From the NCBI GenBank assembly GCA_937950105.1, contig CALFEM010000024.1, positions 1 through 6,083 of the forward strand: a stretch of 6,083 nucleotides of DNA, written 5' to 3'. Below the pieces are notes generated by a model that was given only the letters and a program-made list of their open reading frames with translations, did no database searches and was not told the origin of the DNA. Below, in pieces: positions 1 to 6,083 of this stretch. Each line of letters opens with the position of its first letter. The first letter of the stretch is position 1. This DNA comes from an uncultured Alphaproteobacteria bacterium (GTDB lineage Bacteria; Pseudomonadota; Alphaproteobacteria; Rhizobiales; Hyphomicrobiaceae). The position numbers were made by a program, and so were the translations under genes.

Positions 1-210
1 AGTGGCGGCATGCAGTGAGGCGAGCCTGCACCAGCATGGCCGCAAAATCTCCCGCCTCGCGCGAATGCACCTGAAATCTTGTCGGGGCCGCTCGTAGACT
101 GACGGCATTGCCGATTGTCCTGCCAACAGGCTTGCGTCGAGAAGCTTCATGCCGGCGGGACTTGACGCCCGGTCGAATTCAATTCCTCGACGACCGCCTT
201 TTCTGATCAT
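1..210 (-). CDS. Possible partial small protein, cut by the left edge
   Basis: This is a low-confidence candidate and I do not recognise the product. A minus-strand frame starts at ATG 208-210 and stays open for 70 codons to base 1, so its C-terminus is outside the window. It begins MIRKGGRRGIEFDRASSPAG. The start is favoured because GGGAG (plus-strand 217-221) lies exactly 6 bases upstream, an ideal Shine-Dalgarno spacing. In-frame ATGs also occur at 238-240 and 361-363 without a comparable ribosome site. Against it: third codon positions are much less G/C-biased than in the neighbouring genes, the later residues are rich in Arg and Cys, and no domain is visible. It could be a horizontally acquired gene, a decayed gene, or chance. 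Confidence 0.2.
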   Translation of the reverse strand, partial: MIRKGGRRGIEFDRASSPAGMKLLDASLLAGQSAMPSVYERPRQDFRCIRARREILRPCWCRLASLHAAT

Positions 211-216
211 GCTGAA

Positions 217-255
217 CTCCCACGCGAGACGTGCGGCCATTACCGCACGCGGGAG
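217..255 (-). promoter_or_regulatory. Stem-loop that could mask a Shine-Dalgarno
   Basis: An inner perfect 7-pair stem (CGTGCGG at 230-236 with CCGCACG at 243-249, loop of 6) is capped outward by a 5-pair stem (CTCCC at 217-221 with GGGAG at 251-255). One base lies between the stems on one side and eight on the other. Read on the minus strand, the 3' arm of the outer stem is the GGGAG positioned 6 bases before ATG 210, so folding would hide that ribosome site. The pairing is directly visible. A regulatory role is inference and depends on the downstream frame being a real gene. Confidence 0.3.
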
Positions 256-426
256 CCCGAACCGGTATCCCAAGAAAATAGGAGGGCGAAAATAAAAGGG
301 GCAGCATTCGGAGACCGGGACCCTGACGAGGAACCGTCCTCCAGCCTCTACTCTCGAGCGCATGTCTCGGCGACCGGCGCTGGACGTAGCGACGCCTCGA
401 TGAGCGATGCACGCCGGGCCTGATCG

Positions 427-462
427 CGTCCGGCGCTGCCTCGCAGGAGGCAGTGCCGGACG
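427..462 (-). terminator. Strong hairpin terminator after the oxidoreductase gene
   Basis: A near-perfect 16-pair stem (427-442 with 447-462, one G-T wobble at 435/454) closes a GCAG tetraloop. It begins 18 bases past the stop codon of the minus-strand oxidoreductase gene, where an intrinsic terminator is expected. No T-run follows on the minus strand (the next bases read CGATCAGGCC), so it may act as a weak or Rho-assisted terminator, or as an mRNA 3'-end stabiliser. Confidence 0.6.
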
Positions 463-480
463 AGTGTCAGCCCGGTTGGC

Positions 481-2607
481 CTAGTTGGCCCGGCTGACCT
501 GCACGAGGTTGTCCGAGAACGACGGGGCGTGGCCCATGTCGGTGAACTCGGCGGAGCTGATCGAATTCACCGTGCCGTCGTTGAGCTGACGCCAGTAGCC
601 GAGCGACGCCACCACCACGCCCTTGTTGACGTCGCTGGTGATGCGCGCCACGCCCTTGAACGCACCGCGACTGTTCTCGACCTTGACGCGGTCGCCATCG
701 ACGATGCCGCGCGGTTCGGCATCGCCGGCGTTGATGAGCACGAACTGGTCGCCCTGGCCTTTGATCTTCTGCTCCATGTTGGCGTAGCAGGAGTTCAGGA
801 AGCCATGGCTCTTCGGCGACACGATGTTGAGCGGGTAGGTTTTGGCAAGCTCGGGGTTGTTGGTCGGGCTCTCGCGCGGGCCGACATAATCGGGCAGCGG
901 GTCGAGCGGCTCGCCGGGCTGGAACCCTTCATACATCTGGCGGAACGGGCCGGCGACGAAGTTGGTGGCGCCCTCGACCATGAGCTGGCACTTGCCCGTC
1001 GGCGTCGGGAAATCTCCCTGCTTGTGGCGGGCGCGGTCGTCCTTGGTGCCGACCTTGAGGCGCGCGTAGCCATGCTGGCGCAGGTACTCGAGATCAATAC
1101 CCTCGCAGGCCGGTGACGCCCAGTCCACGTAGTGCTCGAGGCACTCGCTGTCCGACCATTTGAAGTTGTCTTCCTCGAAACCCATGCGGGCGGCGAGTCG
1201 ACGGAAAATCTCGTTGTTCGGAATCGCCTCGCCGGGGCTTTCGACGCACTTGGCGTTGTAGGTCAGGTAGAGGTGCCCCCACGACAGGATCATGTCTTCC
1301 ATCTCGGCGCCCATGGACGCCGGCAGCACGATGTCGGCGTAGGACGCGGTGTCGGAGATGAAATGCTCGGCCGACACCAGGAACAGGTCCTCGCGCAGCA
1401 GCCCCTTGACGATCTTGTCCGTCTCAGGCGCCTGCGTCACCGGATTTGAATTCCAGCACATCATCGATTTGATCGGCGGGTCGAGTGGCATCTCGCCGGT
1501 CAGCGCGCGGCCGATCTGCAGATTATTGACGACGCGCGTGCCCTCGGGGATGAGGTCCGGCCGGCAGATCACGTCGAACTTGTACGGGTGCTCCCACACC
1601 GGGAATTGCGTGATGCCGCCGCCGACATGCCGCCACGCGCCTGTGAGCGCCGGAATGCAGGTGACGGCGCGGATGGTCTGGCCGCCGCCGTAGTGACGTT
1701 CGAGTGCGACGCCGATGCGGATGGCGGCGGGCTGGGCCGTCGCGAGTTCACGCGCGAGCTTGACGATGTCGGCCGCCGGTACGCCGGTGATCGCTTCCGC
1801 CCATTCCGGCGTGCGCGTGCTGGCGCGCTCTTTCAGCGCCTCGAAGCCGACCGTGTAGTTGTCGACGTAATCCTGATCGACGAGGCCCTGCGCAATGATC
1901 GAGTTGATCAGCGCCATGGCCAGCGCGCCGTCGGTGCCGGGCCTGGGGCAGATGTGCCAGTCGGCTTCCTTGGCCGTGCGCGACTTGTAGGCGTCGATGA
2001 CTACGACCTTGGCGCCGAGCTTCTGCGCGTCGCGGACGATGGCCCAGTGATGCAGGTTGGTGCTGACGCTGTTGCATGCCCAGATGACGATGTACTTCGA
2101 GTGGATATAGCTTTCCGGATCGAGGCCGGCCGTCGGTCCGACGGTCAGCAGCCACGCCGTGCACGAGCCCTCGCCGCAGAACGTGCGCTCGCAGACCGTG
2201 GCGCCCAAGCGGTTGAAGAAGGCATCACCGCCGTTGAGTCCGTGCACCAGGCCCTGGTGACCGAGATAGCTGTAGGGGATGATCGCCTGCGGCCCGTGTT
2301 CGGCAATGATCGCCTTCCAGCGCGACGTGATAGTGTCGAGCGCCTCGTCCCAGGTGATGCGCTCGAACTGCTTCGAGCCCTTCGGCCCGACGCGCTTCAG
2401 CGGGTAGAGCACGCGGTCGGGATGATAATGGCGCGTCTCGTAGTCCTTCAGCTTGACGCAGAGGCCGCCGCGCGTCATCGGGTGGTCGGGATTACCGCGC
2501 ACGCCCTTCAGCCGGCCACCCTCGACATCGAACAGCATCGCGCACGTATCGGGACAGTCGTGCGGGCAGGCACCGAAAGACGTGATGGTCGCGACGCGCT
2601 CGTTCAT
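481..2607 (-). CDS. Molybdopterin-dependent oxidoreductase (Mo-bisPGD, 4Fe-4S), substrate unknown
   Basis: This 708-residue protein is a complete member of the DMSO reductase superfamily (COG0243-like). These enzymes move oxygen atoms or hydride at a molybdenum or tungsten centre held by two pterin dinucleotides. The N-terminus carries a 4Fe-4S motif with Cys14, Cys18, Cys22 and Cys50 (ACPHDCPDTC, then RGGLCVK). The catalytic domain follows from about residue 66 and includes RPGTDGALA near 222-230, NSNPV near 386-390 and SDTASYADIVLP near 418-429. The C-terminal pterin-binding domain spans about 590-705. Cys144 (RTFCGEG) aligns best with the usual metal-ligand position; Cys149 is a less likely alternative. 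Residue 145 is Gly, not the His that follows the catalytic Cys/Sec in formate dehydrogenases, so a formate dehydrogenase role is unlikely. There is no Tat signal or membrane segment, implying a cytoplasmic enzyme. The start is supported by GAGGA 6 bases upstream. No redox-partner gene is next to it. Confidence 0.9.
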   Translation of the reverse strand: MNERVATITSFGACPHDCPDTCAMLFDVEGGRLKGVRGNPDHPMTRGGLCVKLKDYETRHYHPDRVLYPLKRVGPKGSKQFERITWDEALDTITSRWKAIIAEHGPQAIIPYSYLGHQGLVHGLNGGDAFFNRLGATVCERTFCGEGSCTAWLLTVGPTAGLDPESYIHSKYIVIWACNSVSTNLHHWAIVRDAQKLGAKVVVIDAYKSRTAKEADWHICPRPGTDGALAMALINSIIAQGLVDQDYVDNYTVGFEALKERASTRTPEWAEAITGVPAADIVKLARELATAQPAAIRIGVALERHYGGGQTIRAVTCIPALTGAWRHVGGGITQFPVWEHPYKFDVICRPDLIPEGTRVVNNLQIGRALTGEMPLDPPIKSMMCWNSNPVTQAPETDKIVKGLLREDLFLVSAEHFISDTASYADIVLPASMGAEMEDMILSWGHLYLTYNAKCVESPGEAIPNNEIFRRLAARMGFEEDNFKWSDSECLEHYVDWASPACEGIDLEYLRQHGYARLKVGTKDDRARHKQGDFPTPTGKCQLMVEGATNFVAGPFRQMYEGFQPGEPLDPLPDYVGPRESPTNNPELAKTYPLNIVSPKSHGFLNSCYANMEQKIKGQGDQFVLINAGDAEPRGIVDGDRVKVENSRGAFKGVARITSDVNKGVVVASLGYWRQLNDGTVNSISSAEFTDMGHAPSFSDNLVQVSRAN

Positions 2608-2927
2608 GGGGTTTCCTCGCTTGTTTTTTTATGAGGCTCGGTCCGTGCGCTGGCACTGCCGAGGCCGGCCACCGGAGCAAACCCCAAAACGCCGTCATCA
2701 CCAAGCGCCAAAGTCGGAATTGTCGACAGCGGACGATTGCTGCGCCGCGCCATCGGCTGCGGTGAGAGCGCTACTCCCGCCGGCGGTGGCTGGCGGCACG
2801 CTCTCGAACCGCGCGGCCATCGACGCATCGACGACGGCTGTAGTATGGATTTGAGGCGGGGCGGCCAGCGCGCAACCCGGCATACAGCCCATGGGACAAC
2901 GCGCCGGACGGGAGACATCGCAGCTTC
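2608..2927. promoter_or_regulatory. Divergent intergenic region, presumed promoters of both flanking genes
   Basis: These 320 bases separate the minus-strand oxidoreductase from the plus-strand regulator, so the promoters of both should lie here. I found no clear sigma-70 pair and no match to the FNR consensus TTGAT-N4-ATCAA. Small elements visible are an 8-base palindrome TGTCGACA at 2721-2728, a palindrome CCCATGGG at 2888-2895, and a tandem repeat of CATCGACG (2818-2825, 2826-2833). A TGGCAC at 2651-2656 has the GG-N10-GC spacing of sigma-54 promoters, but its -12 element is poor and it is about 260 bases from the regulator start. A 64-codon minus-strand frame (2698-2892) has no ribosome site and is probably not coding. 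Confidence 0.5.
2614..2618 (-). promoter_or_regulatory. Ribosome binding site of the oxidoreductase gene
   Basis: Plus-strand TCCTC reads GAGGA on the minus strand and lies 6 bases upstream of the ATG at 2605-2607. It fixes that start codon. A run of seven A residues (plus-strand T at 2624-2630) sits just upstream, giving an unstructured leader that should favour translation. Confidence 0.8.
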
Positions 2928-3629
2928 ATGAAACGCGTCCCTCTCGCGGAAGCCTGGACCGGCGTTGCCGATTGCCGCGCCTGCGCGATCCGCCGCTCGG
3001 TCCTGTTCGCCGGCCTCGTCGAGAAGGACTTCGACGAGTTGCACCGCCCGATCGACCAGATGCTGTTTCCCGCCGGAGGTTCGATCTACTCCGCCGGCGA
3101 TCCCGGTGAGACGCTTTTCACCATCCGCTCCGGTCTCGTGAAGCTGACGCGCTTTCTCCCCGACGGCAGCCAGCGCATCGTGCGCCTGCTGCGCCGCACC
3201 GACGTCATGGGGCTCGAGACGCTGATCGGCAACGACTACGAGCACACCGCCATCACGTTGCAGGACACCGAACTCTGCCGCCTGCCGGTCGAAGCGGTGC
3301 GCCGCCTGTCGCGCGGCAACAACCAGCTCTACAACGAGCTGATGGCGCGCTGGCACCGCGCCCTCAGCGATGCCGACCGCTGGATCGCCGATTTCTCGAC
3401 CGGAACGGCGCGGGCGCGCGTCGCACGGCTGCTGTTGTGGCTCGCCGAGCTCGAGGAGGGAAACACCTGTCAGTTGTTCGGTCGCGAGGACCTCGGCGCC
3501 GTGCTCGGGCTCACCACCGAGACCGCGAGCAGGACCATGGCCGAGATGAAGCGCCAGGGTCTCATCACCGAGACGAAGCCCAACCGCTTCCTGCTCGACA
3601 TCCCGCGGCTGGAGCAGATCACGTCCTGA
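2928..3629 (+). CDS. Crp/FNR-family transcriptional regulator, FNR-like with incomplete cluster motif
   Basis: This 233-residue cytoplasmic DNA-binding protein has normal FNR/Crp length. A sensory beta-roll spans about residues 40-125, the dimerisation helix about 131-165, and a C-terminal helix-turn-helix about 186-213. The recognition helix TTETASRTM carries Glu198, Ser201 and Arg202, the E-xx-SR pattern of E. coli FNR, so an FNR-type half-site (TTGAT) is predicted. Cys16 and Cys19 match FNR Cys20 and Cys23. Cys117, in DTELCRLP, aligns with FNR Cys122. The third N-terminal ligand (FNR Cys29) is absent: Val25 is at that place and Phe27 nearby. The only other cysteine is Cys181, next to the DNA-binding domain. 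It may therefore hold an unusual cluster, or sense redox or another signal. Its start has only a distant GGAG (13 bases), but no better in-frame start was found. It lies between two molybdoenzyme genes and is their likely regulator, by inference. Confidence 0.92.
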   Translation: MKRVPLAEAWTGVADCRACAIRRSVLFAGLVEKDFDELHRPIDQMLFPAGGSIYSAGDPGETLFTIRSGLVKLTRFLPDGSQRIVRLLRRTDVMGLETLIGNDYEHTAITLQDTELCRLPVEAVRRLSRGNNQLYNELMARWHRALSDADRWIADFSTGTARARVARLLLWLAELEEGNTCQLFGREDLGAVLGLTTETASRTMAEMKRQGLITETKPNRFLLDIPRLEQITS

Positions 3630-3671
3630 GGCCGCACCGAGACGTCCGGCGCGGCCCTTTCGCAACGCGAA
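3630..3671. terminator. Hairpins between convergent genes, possible bidirectional terminator
   Basis: The regulator and the formate dehydrogenase gene converge with only 46 bases between their stop codons. The gap starts with a hairpin at 3630-3656: GGCCGC with GCGGCC, an A-C mismatch, then CCG with CGG around a 7-base loop. A second small hairpin, TTCGC/GCGAA with loop AAC, is at 3659-3671. Only CCTTT follows the first stem on the plus strand and there is no U-tract on the minus strand. Termination in both directions is plausible but not certain. Confidence 0.45.
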
Positions 3672-3675
3672 GCGT

Positions 3676-6028
3676 TCAGCCGAGCGGCTCCAGTCGCGCC
3701 GCCGTGCGCTTGTAGGCCGGCGTATGCGAGGCCTGGTCGAACTTCGCGTTGGTCAGCCGGTTGGCCGGCGCCTCGCCGAAGTGGAACGGATAGAAGATGG
3801 CACCTTCGAGCGTCTTCTCCGTCACCTTGACCTTGACCTCGACGGCACCGCGCTTGGTGACGATGCGCGCCCGCCCGCCGTGGGCGAGACCATAACGGCG
3901 CGCGTCCTCCGGATGCACTTCGACCTCGCCCTCGGGCTTCATGTGATCGAGACCGAGCGAGCGTCGCGTCATCGTGCCGGTATGGTAGTGCTCGAGCAGG
4001 CGCCCGGTATTCAGGTTCAGCGGGTACCTGTCGTCGACCATGTCATCGCCGTCGCCCGACTGCGTCACGCACGAGAAAGTCGCGCGGCCAGACGGCGTCG
4101 GAAAGCTCTCGGCGTAGAGATAGCGCGTGCCCGGATGCGCAGCGTCGAGACACGGCCACTGCAGCCCGCCGTTGCCGAGCCGGTGATGCTGCATGCCGGC
4201 ATACGACGGCACCAGCGACGCGATCTCGTCCATGATCGCCGCCGTCGACGGATACGACATCGGATAGCCCATCGCCGTGGCGATATCGCAGACGATCTGC
4301 CAGTCGGGACGCGCCTCGCCCGGCGGCGTGACGGCGGGACGCAACAATTGCACGCGCCGCTCGGTGTTGGTGAAGGTGCCATCCTTCTCGGCGAAACTCG
4401 CCACCGGCAGCACCACGTCGGCCAGCGCCGCGGTTTCCGACAGGAACATGTCCTGCACGACGAGGAAGTCGAGAGCCTTCAGACCGTGCTCGACCTCGGC
4501 TATGTCCGGGCTCGACCCCATCGGGTTCTCGCCCATCACGTACATGCCCTTGATGTCGCCGTGGACGGCGCCTTCCTCGAGCTGCACCACCGTCAGGAAC
4601 TGGTTGTCCGGCATGGGCACGCCCCAAGCCTTTTCGAACTTGGCGCGATCCTTCGGGTCCTTGATCGAGTGGTAGCCCGGCAGCGCGTTGTGCTGGCCCT
4701 GCATGTCGGACGCGCCCTGCACGTTCGACTGGCCGCGCAGCGGTATGAAGCCGGTGCCCGGACGGCCGACGTGGCCGGTCAGGATCGACAGGTTCGCCAT
4801 GGCCAGCGCGCCATCGACGCCGCTCAGGTGCTGCGTGATGCCCATGCCCCAGAGCAGCATGCCGCGTTCGGCCTCGCCGTAGATCTTCGCCGCGGCACGG
4901 ATGCGATCGGCTGGAACGCCGGAAATCTGCTCGGCGGACTCGGGCGTGCAGGACTTGATATGCTCGCGATAGGCGTCCCATCCGTCCGTGCGCGCGGCGA
5001 TGAAGTCGGGATCGTCGAGCCCCATCTCGATGACGGCGTGGGCGATTGCGTTGAGAACGGCGACGTTGGTGCCGGGCTTCGGCCGCAGCCACACATCGGC
5101 GTGGTTGACCATCTCGATGCGGCGCGGATCGACGACGACGATTTTGGCGCCATCCTCGTACTTCGCCTTGAACACCTGGCTCGACATCACCGGATGCGTC
5201 TCGGTGGTGTTGGAGCCGACGATGATGAAGGCCGTGGCGAGACGCACGTCCGGCGCCGATGCCGACGGCGCACTCGAACCGACCGCGTTCTTCAACGCGA
5301 CCGCCGAGGCCATGTGGCAGAGCCGCGCGCAGTGGTCGATGTTGTTGGTGGCGAAGGCGCAGCGCACGAGTTTCTGAAAGACGTAGTTGTCCTCGTTGGT
5401 CGCACGCGCCGAGGTGATGCCGGCGAGGGAGTGCGGGCCATGCTTCGCCTTGATCTCGTTGAAGCGGCGCGCGACCAGGGCGATCGCCTCCTCCCAGCTC
5501 GCTTCCTCGAGTTTTCCGTCCTTGCCGCCGCGGCGGATCAGCGGCTTCGTCAAACGATCCGGATGGTGGATGAAGTCCATGCCGAAGCGGCCCTTGACGC
5601 ACAGGTTGCCGCTGTTGGCGTCAGACGCATGCGATGGATTGACGGCGACGACACGATTGCCTTCAGTCTCGAACTCGATGGCACAGCCTACACCGCAATA
5701 GCCGCAGATCGTCGTCGTCTTCGCGCGCAGATGCTTCGGCCGGGTGCCCTTGTCGGAGAGATCCTTCAGCGCGCCGGTCGGGCAGACGCCCACGCACTGG
5801 CCGCAGTTGTTGCATTCGGTATCGCGGAAATCGTGCGTACCGCTGACCAGAGCCGGATAGCCGGCAGCGTCGGCGGTGTAGACCGCGCGATGCTGCACCT
5901 CGTTGCAGATGCGCATGCACTGCATGCACTTGATGCACTTCTCGTGGTCGAGCTGGAAGAAGGGCCACGACACCAGCGGCCGCAGGGCCTCGGAAGCACC
6001 GCTCGTGCCGAAATCCCGGACGATCTCG
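3676..6028 (-). CDS. fdhA: Formate dehydrogenase alpha subunit, 5'-truncated by the contig end
   Basis: This catalytic subunit oxidises formate to CO2 at a Mo/W-bisPGD centre, probably in the cytoplasm (no Tat signal can be judged because the N-terminus is missing). Numbering here counts from a GTG at 6045 that lies inside adapter, so residues 1-6 are artificial and native sequence begins at residue 7. Two ferredoxin-like 4Fe-4S motifs are seen (Cys37/40/43/47 and Cys78/81/84/88), then the catalytic-domain 4Fe-4S (Cys114/117/121/149) with Lys151. The active-site Cys243-His244 (ARLCHM) and Arg437 (PLRGQSNVQGA) correspond by spacing to E. coli FdhF Sec140, His141 and Arg333; Cys replaces Sec. 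The signatures GTFTNTERRVQ and NTGRLLEHYHTGTMTRR (679-695) are diagnostic of formate dehydrogenases. The C-terminus is complete. If its spacing follows Rhodobacter capsulatus FdsA, roughly 150 N-terminal residues, including a 2Fe-2S domain, are lost. The partner subunit genes (fdhB/fdsB type) would lie upstream, beyond the contig. Confidence 0.94.
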
Positions 6029-6083
6029 AGATCGGAAGAGCACACGTCTGAACTCCAGTCACTTAGGCATATCGCATGCCGTC
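6029..6083 (+). other. Illumina TruSeq adapter and index (sequencing artefact)
   Basis: Bases 6029-6062 match the 34-base TruSeq read-1 adapter exactly, beginning AGATCGGAAGAGC and ending CTCCAGTCAC. Bases 6063-6068, TTAGGC, equal TruSeq index 3. Bases 6069-6083 match the following adapter stretch at 13 of 15 positions, with differences at 6071 and 6075. This is untrimmed adapter read into the contig end, not genome. Its reverse-strand translations give the known artefact peptides CSSDL, LFRS and TGVQTCALPI, which appear here as false N-termini of frames starting at 6043-6062. Confidence 0.99.

Larger units (their letters stand above)
1..426. other. Gene-poor left flank with no confident gene
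   Basis: No recognisable protein family or structural RNA is seen here. Frames on both strands give arginine-rich, low-complexity translations with mixed third-position composition, unlike the strongly G/C-ending codons of the three real genes. Three things stand out: a minus-strand open frame reaching base 1, a stem-loop at 217-255, and an A-rich patch at 271-297 in otherwise GC-rich DNA. The A-rich patch contains AGGAGGG on the plus strand, but no plus-strand start codon follows at a useful distance. A minus-strand frame at 179-412 (77 codons) overlaps this region in another phase; it is Arg-rich, matches nothing I know and is probably not a gene. Confidence 0.5.

Noticed and set aside
475..490. 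Direct repeat GTTGGCC (475-481 and 484-490) across the oxidoreductase stop codon
   Set aside because: Too short to indicate an attachment site or a target-site duplication, and no mobile-element genes are nearby.
1588..2634. A 348-codon plus-strand open frame antisense to the molybdopterin oxidoreductase
   Set aside because: Same GC-bias shadow. Composition is low-complexity and no family is recognisable, while the minus-strand frame has complete domain signatures.
2651..2665. Possible sigma-54 promoter (TGGCAC with GG-N10-GC spacing)
   Set aside because: The -12 element reads AGGCC rather than TTGCA and the site lies about 260 bases from the gene it would serve. Such matches are frequent in GC-rich DNA.
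2721..2728. Palindrome TGTCGACA as a regulator operator
   Set aside because: It is only 8 bases, does not resemble the TTGAT-N4-ATCAA site predicted from the recognition helix, and such short palindromes are common.
2698..2892. 64-codon minus-strand frame in the divergent intergenic region, upstream of the oxidoreductase
   Set aside because: No ribosome site precedes its ATG, codon bias is weaker than in neighbours, and the Ala/Ser-rich product matches nothing I know. It could be revived by conservation in relatives.
2604..3665. A 353-codon minus-strand open frame antisense to the Crp/FNR regulator
   Set aside because: The plus-strand frame has a full FNR-type domain set. The antisense translation lacks any recognisable fold and overlaps the oxidoreductase start.
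3724..6051. A 775-codon plus-strand open frame lying antisense to the formate dehydrogenase gene
   Set aside because: It is a shadow of strong G/C bias at third codon positions in fdhA. Its translation is Arg/Val/His/Ala-rich without any domain, and it also runs into adapter sequence.

Overview
This is a GC-rich window with strong G/C preference at third codon positions. It fits a proteobacterium, more likely alpha or beta, with anaerobic or formate-linked metabolism; a finer placement would be a guess. It looks like the end of a draft or metagenomic contig, because the last 55 bases (6029-6083) are Illumina TruSeq adapter plus index rather than biological DNA.

Layout, left to right. Bases 1-426 contain no confident gene. 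They hold a possible minus-strand reading frame running off the left edge, preceded by a well-spaced Shine-Dalgarno that could be masked by a hairpin. A strong 16-pair hairpin (427-462) lies just after a minus-strand gene at 481-2607, which encodes a 708-residue molybdopterin (Mo-bisPGD) oxidoreductase with one N-terminal 4Fe-4S site and an unknown substrate. A 320-base divergent intergenic region (2608-2927) separates it from a plus-strand Crp/FNR-type regulator (2928-3629). A 46-base gap with a GC-rich hairpin then separates the regulator from a convergent minus-strand gene (3676-6028). That gene is the alpha subunit of a formate dehydrogenase. Its 5' end is missing because the contig ends in adapter.

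How the genes fit together. The regulator sits between two molybdenum/iron-sulfur oxidoreductase genes. It has an FNR-like DNA-recognition helix and three of the four cysteines that hold the oxygen-sensing cluster in E. coli FNR. The simplest inference is that it controls one or both neighbours in response to oxygen or redox state, but I found no convincing FNR box in the intergenic DNA. The formate dehydrogenase keeps every catalytic signature that can be checked (Cys-His pair, Lys, Arg, three 4Fe-4S motifs in the retained part), so it was probably functional in the source organism. The second oxidoreductase lacks the formate dehydrogenase Cys-His pair and is probably not a second formate dehydrogenase.

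I see no CRISPR array, RNA gene, transposon or defence system. The observations most worth following are the regulator with its incomplete cluster motif, the orphan molybdoenzyme beside it, and the masked ribosome-binding site at the left edge. The most certain one is the adapter artefact.
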